Shown here one piece after another: positions 38,861 through 38,952 of a DNA stretch of 38,952 bases; position 1 is the stretch's first letter, and each line of letters begins with the position of its first letter. The translations under genes were made by a program, and so were the position numbers. Below the pieces are notes generated by a model. That model worked only from the letters and a program-made list of their open reading frames with translations. It ran no database searches and was not told the origin of the DNA. This DNA comes from Microbacteriaceae bacterium PS02067. GTDB taxonomy: Bacteria > Actinomycetota > Actinomycetes > Actinomycetales > Microbacteriaceae. Location: the NCBI GenBank assembly GCA_029960085.1, contig JASCPG010000025.1, forward strand, positions 1 to 38,952. The letters run 5' to 3'.

Positions 38861-38952
38861 CGGGCGGGCATCGCGCCCTCCACAGGGCGCGATCTGCGCG
38901 GGTGCGTCCACAGATCGGGTCGGGGCGTGCCGGGTGGCGCGAGGGGATGGCA

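Larger units (their letters stand above)
38693..38952. other. Gene-free GC-rich right edge with repeats
   Basis: No credible coding region is seen in these 260 bases. Open frames on the minus strand consist of Ala/Arg/Pro repeats without a start context. The stretch holds a 60-base palindrome and an 18-base tandem duplication, listed separately. Confidence 0.6.

Noticed and set aside
38647..38883. Small minus-strand ORF encoding an Ala/Arg/Pro-rich peptide
   Set aside because: It consists of the tandem repeat and palindrome read as codons, with no start context and no family resemblance.
1..38952. CRISPR array, toxin-antitoxin, restriction-modification, prophage or transposase
   Set aside because: No spaced direct repeats, no nuclease-toxin pairs, no integrase or transposase motif and no tRNA-associated attachment site were seen on either strand.

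Overview
The window is a chromosomal segment of a high-G+C actinobacterium, most likely a member of Microbacteriaceae such as Microbacterium. The evidence is the base composition, the frequent GTG starts, AdnAB-type helicase-nucleases instead of RecBCD, the DUF3107, DUF3117 and DUF6113 families, and gene order that resembles the Mycobacterium adnAB-rhlE, tatB-mrp, dapD/dapE and fdx-dapC blocks as I remember them. I see no prophage, transposase, CRISPR array, tRNA or rRNA. Genes are packed tightly, with many 4-base start/stop overlaps.

Layout. Positions 1-5815 (minus) hold adnB (cut by the left edge) and adnA, the two subunits of a double-strand-break resection motor-nuclease. At 5919-9418 are DUF3107, a small membrane protein, a ferritin-like protein, a DEAD-box RNA helicase and a PLDc_N/SHOCT membrane protein. 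At 9461-14225 are a PHP phosphoesterase, a membrane-anchored EEP-family hydrolase, aminopeptidase P, an alpha/beta hydrolase and a stress-type membrane protein. At 14285-17610 an MgtE-N/CBS protein without a channel, a DUF1003 protein and Mrp form a plus-strand operon, facing tatB. At 17685-21938 are an O-methyltransferase, DUF3117, a GT-C glycosyltransferase, dapE and divergent dapD. At 21942-26757 are an unrecognised 366-residue protein, ppk2, citrate synthase, dapC and fdxA. At 26762-30583 are a DUF6113 membrane protein, azlC-azlD, DUF2200 and typA. At 30686-37730 is an oligopeptide ABC transporter (binding lipoprotein, two permeases, fused double ATPase) interrupted by one opposite-strand PH-domain gene. 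A CPBP-family membrane protein (37901-38692) and a gene-free, repeat-rich right edge complete the window.

Functional themes are DNA repair and RNA remodelling, meso-diaminopimelate/lysine synthesis (dapC, dapD, dapE at three steps), central carbon and phosphate metabolism (gltA, ppk2), protein export and translation GTPase functions, and peptide and amino-acid transport. No classical defence or secondary-metabolite system is visible.

The strongest structure not explained by the genes is the start-site layout. At least 13 genes carry a TANNNT -10 hexamer exactly 6 or 7 bases before the start codon, so transcription would begin at the start codon itself (leaderless mRNA). Several divergent pairs are built from two such promoters. 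Other points of interest are a roughly four-fold excess of the hexamer GGATGC/GCATCC, UUCG-capped hairpins at operon boundaries, a minimal upstream ORF overlapping the helicase start, an enlarged OppB permease and a 60-base two-tier palindrome at the right edge.
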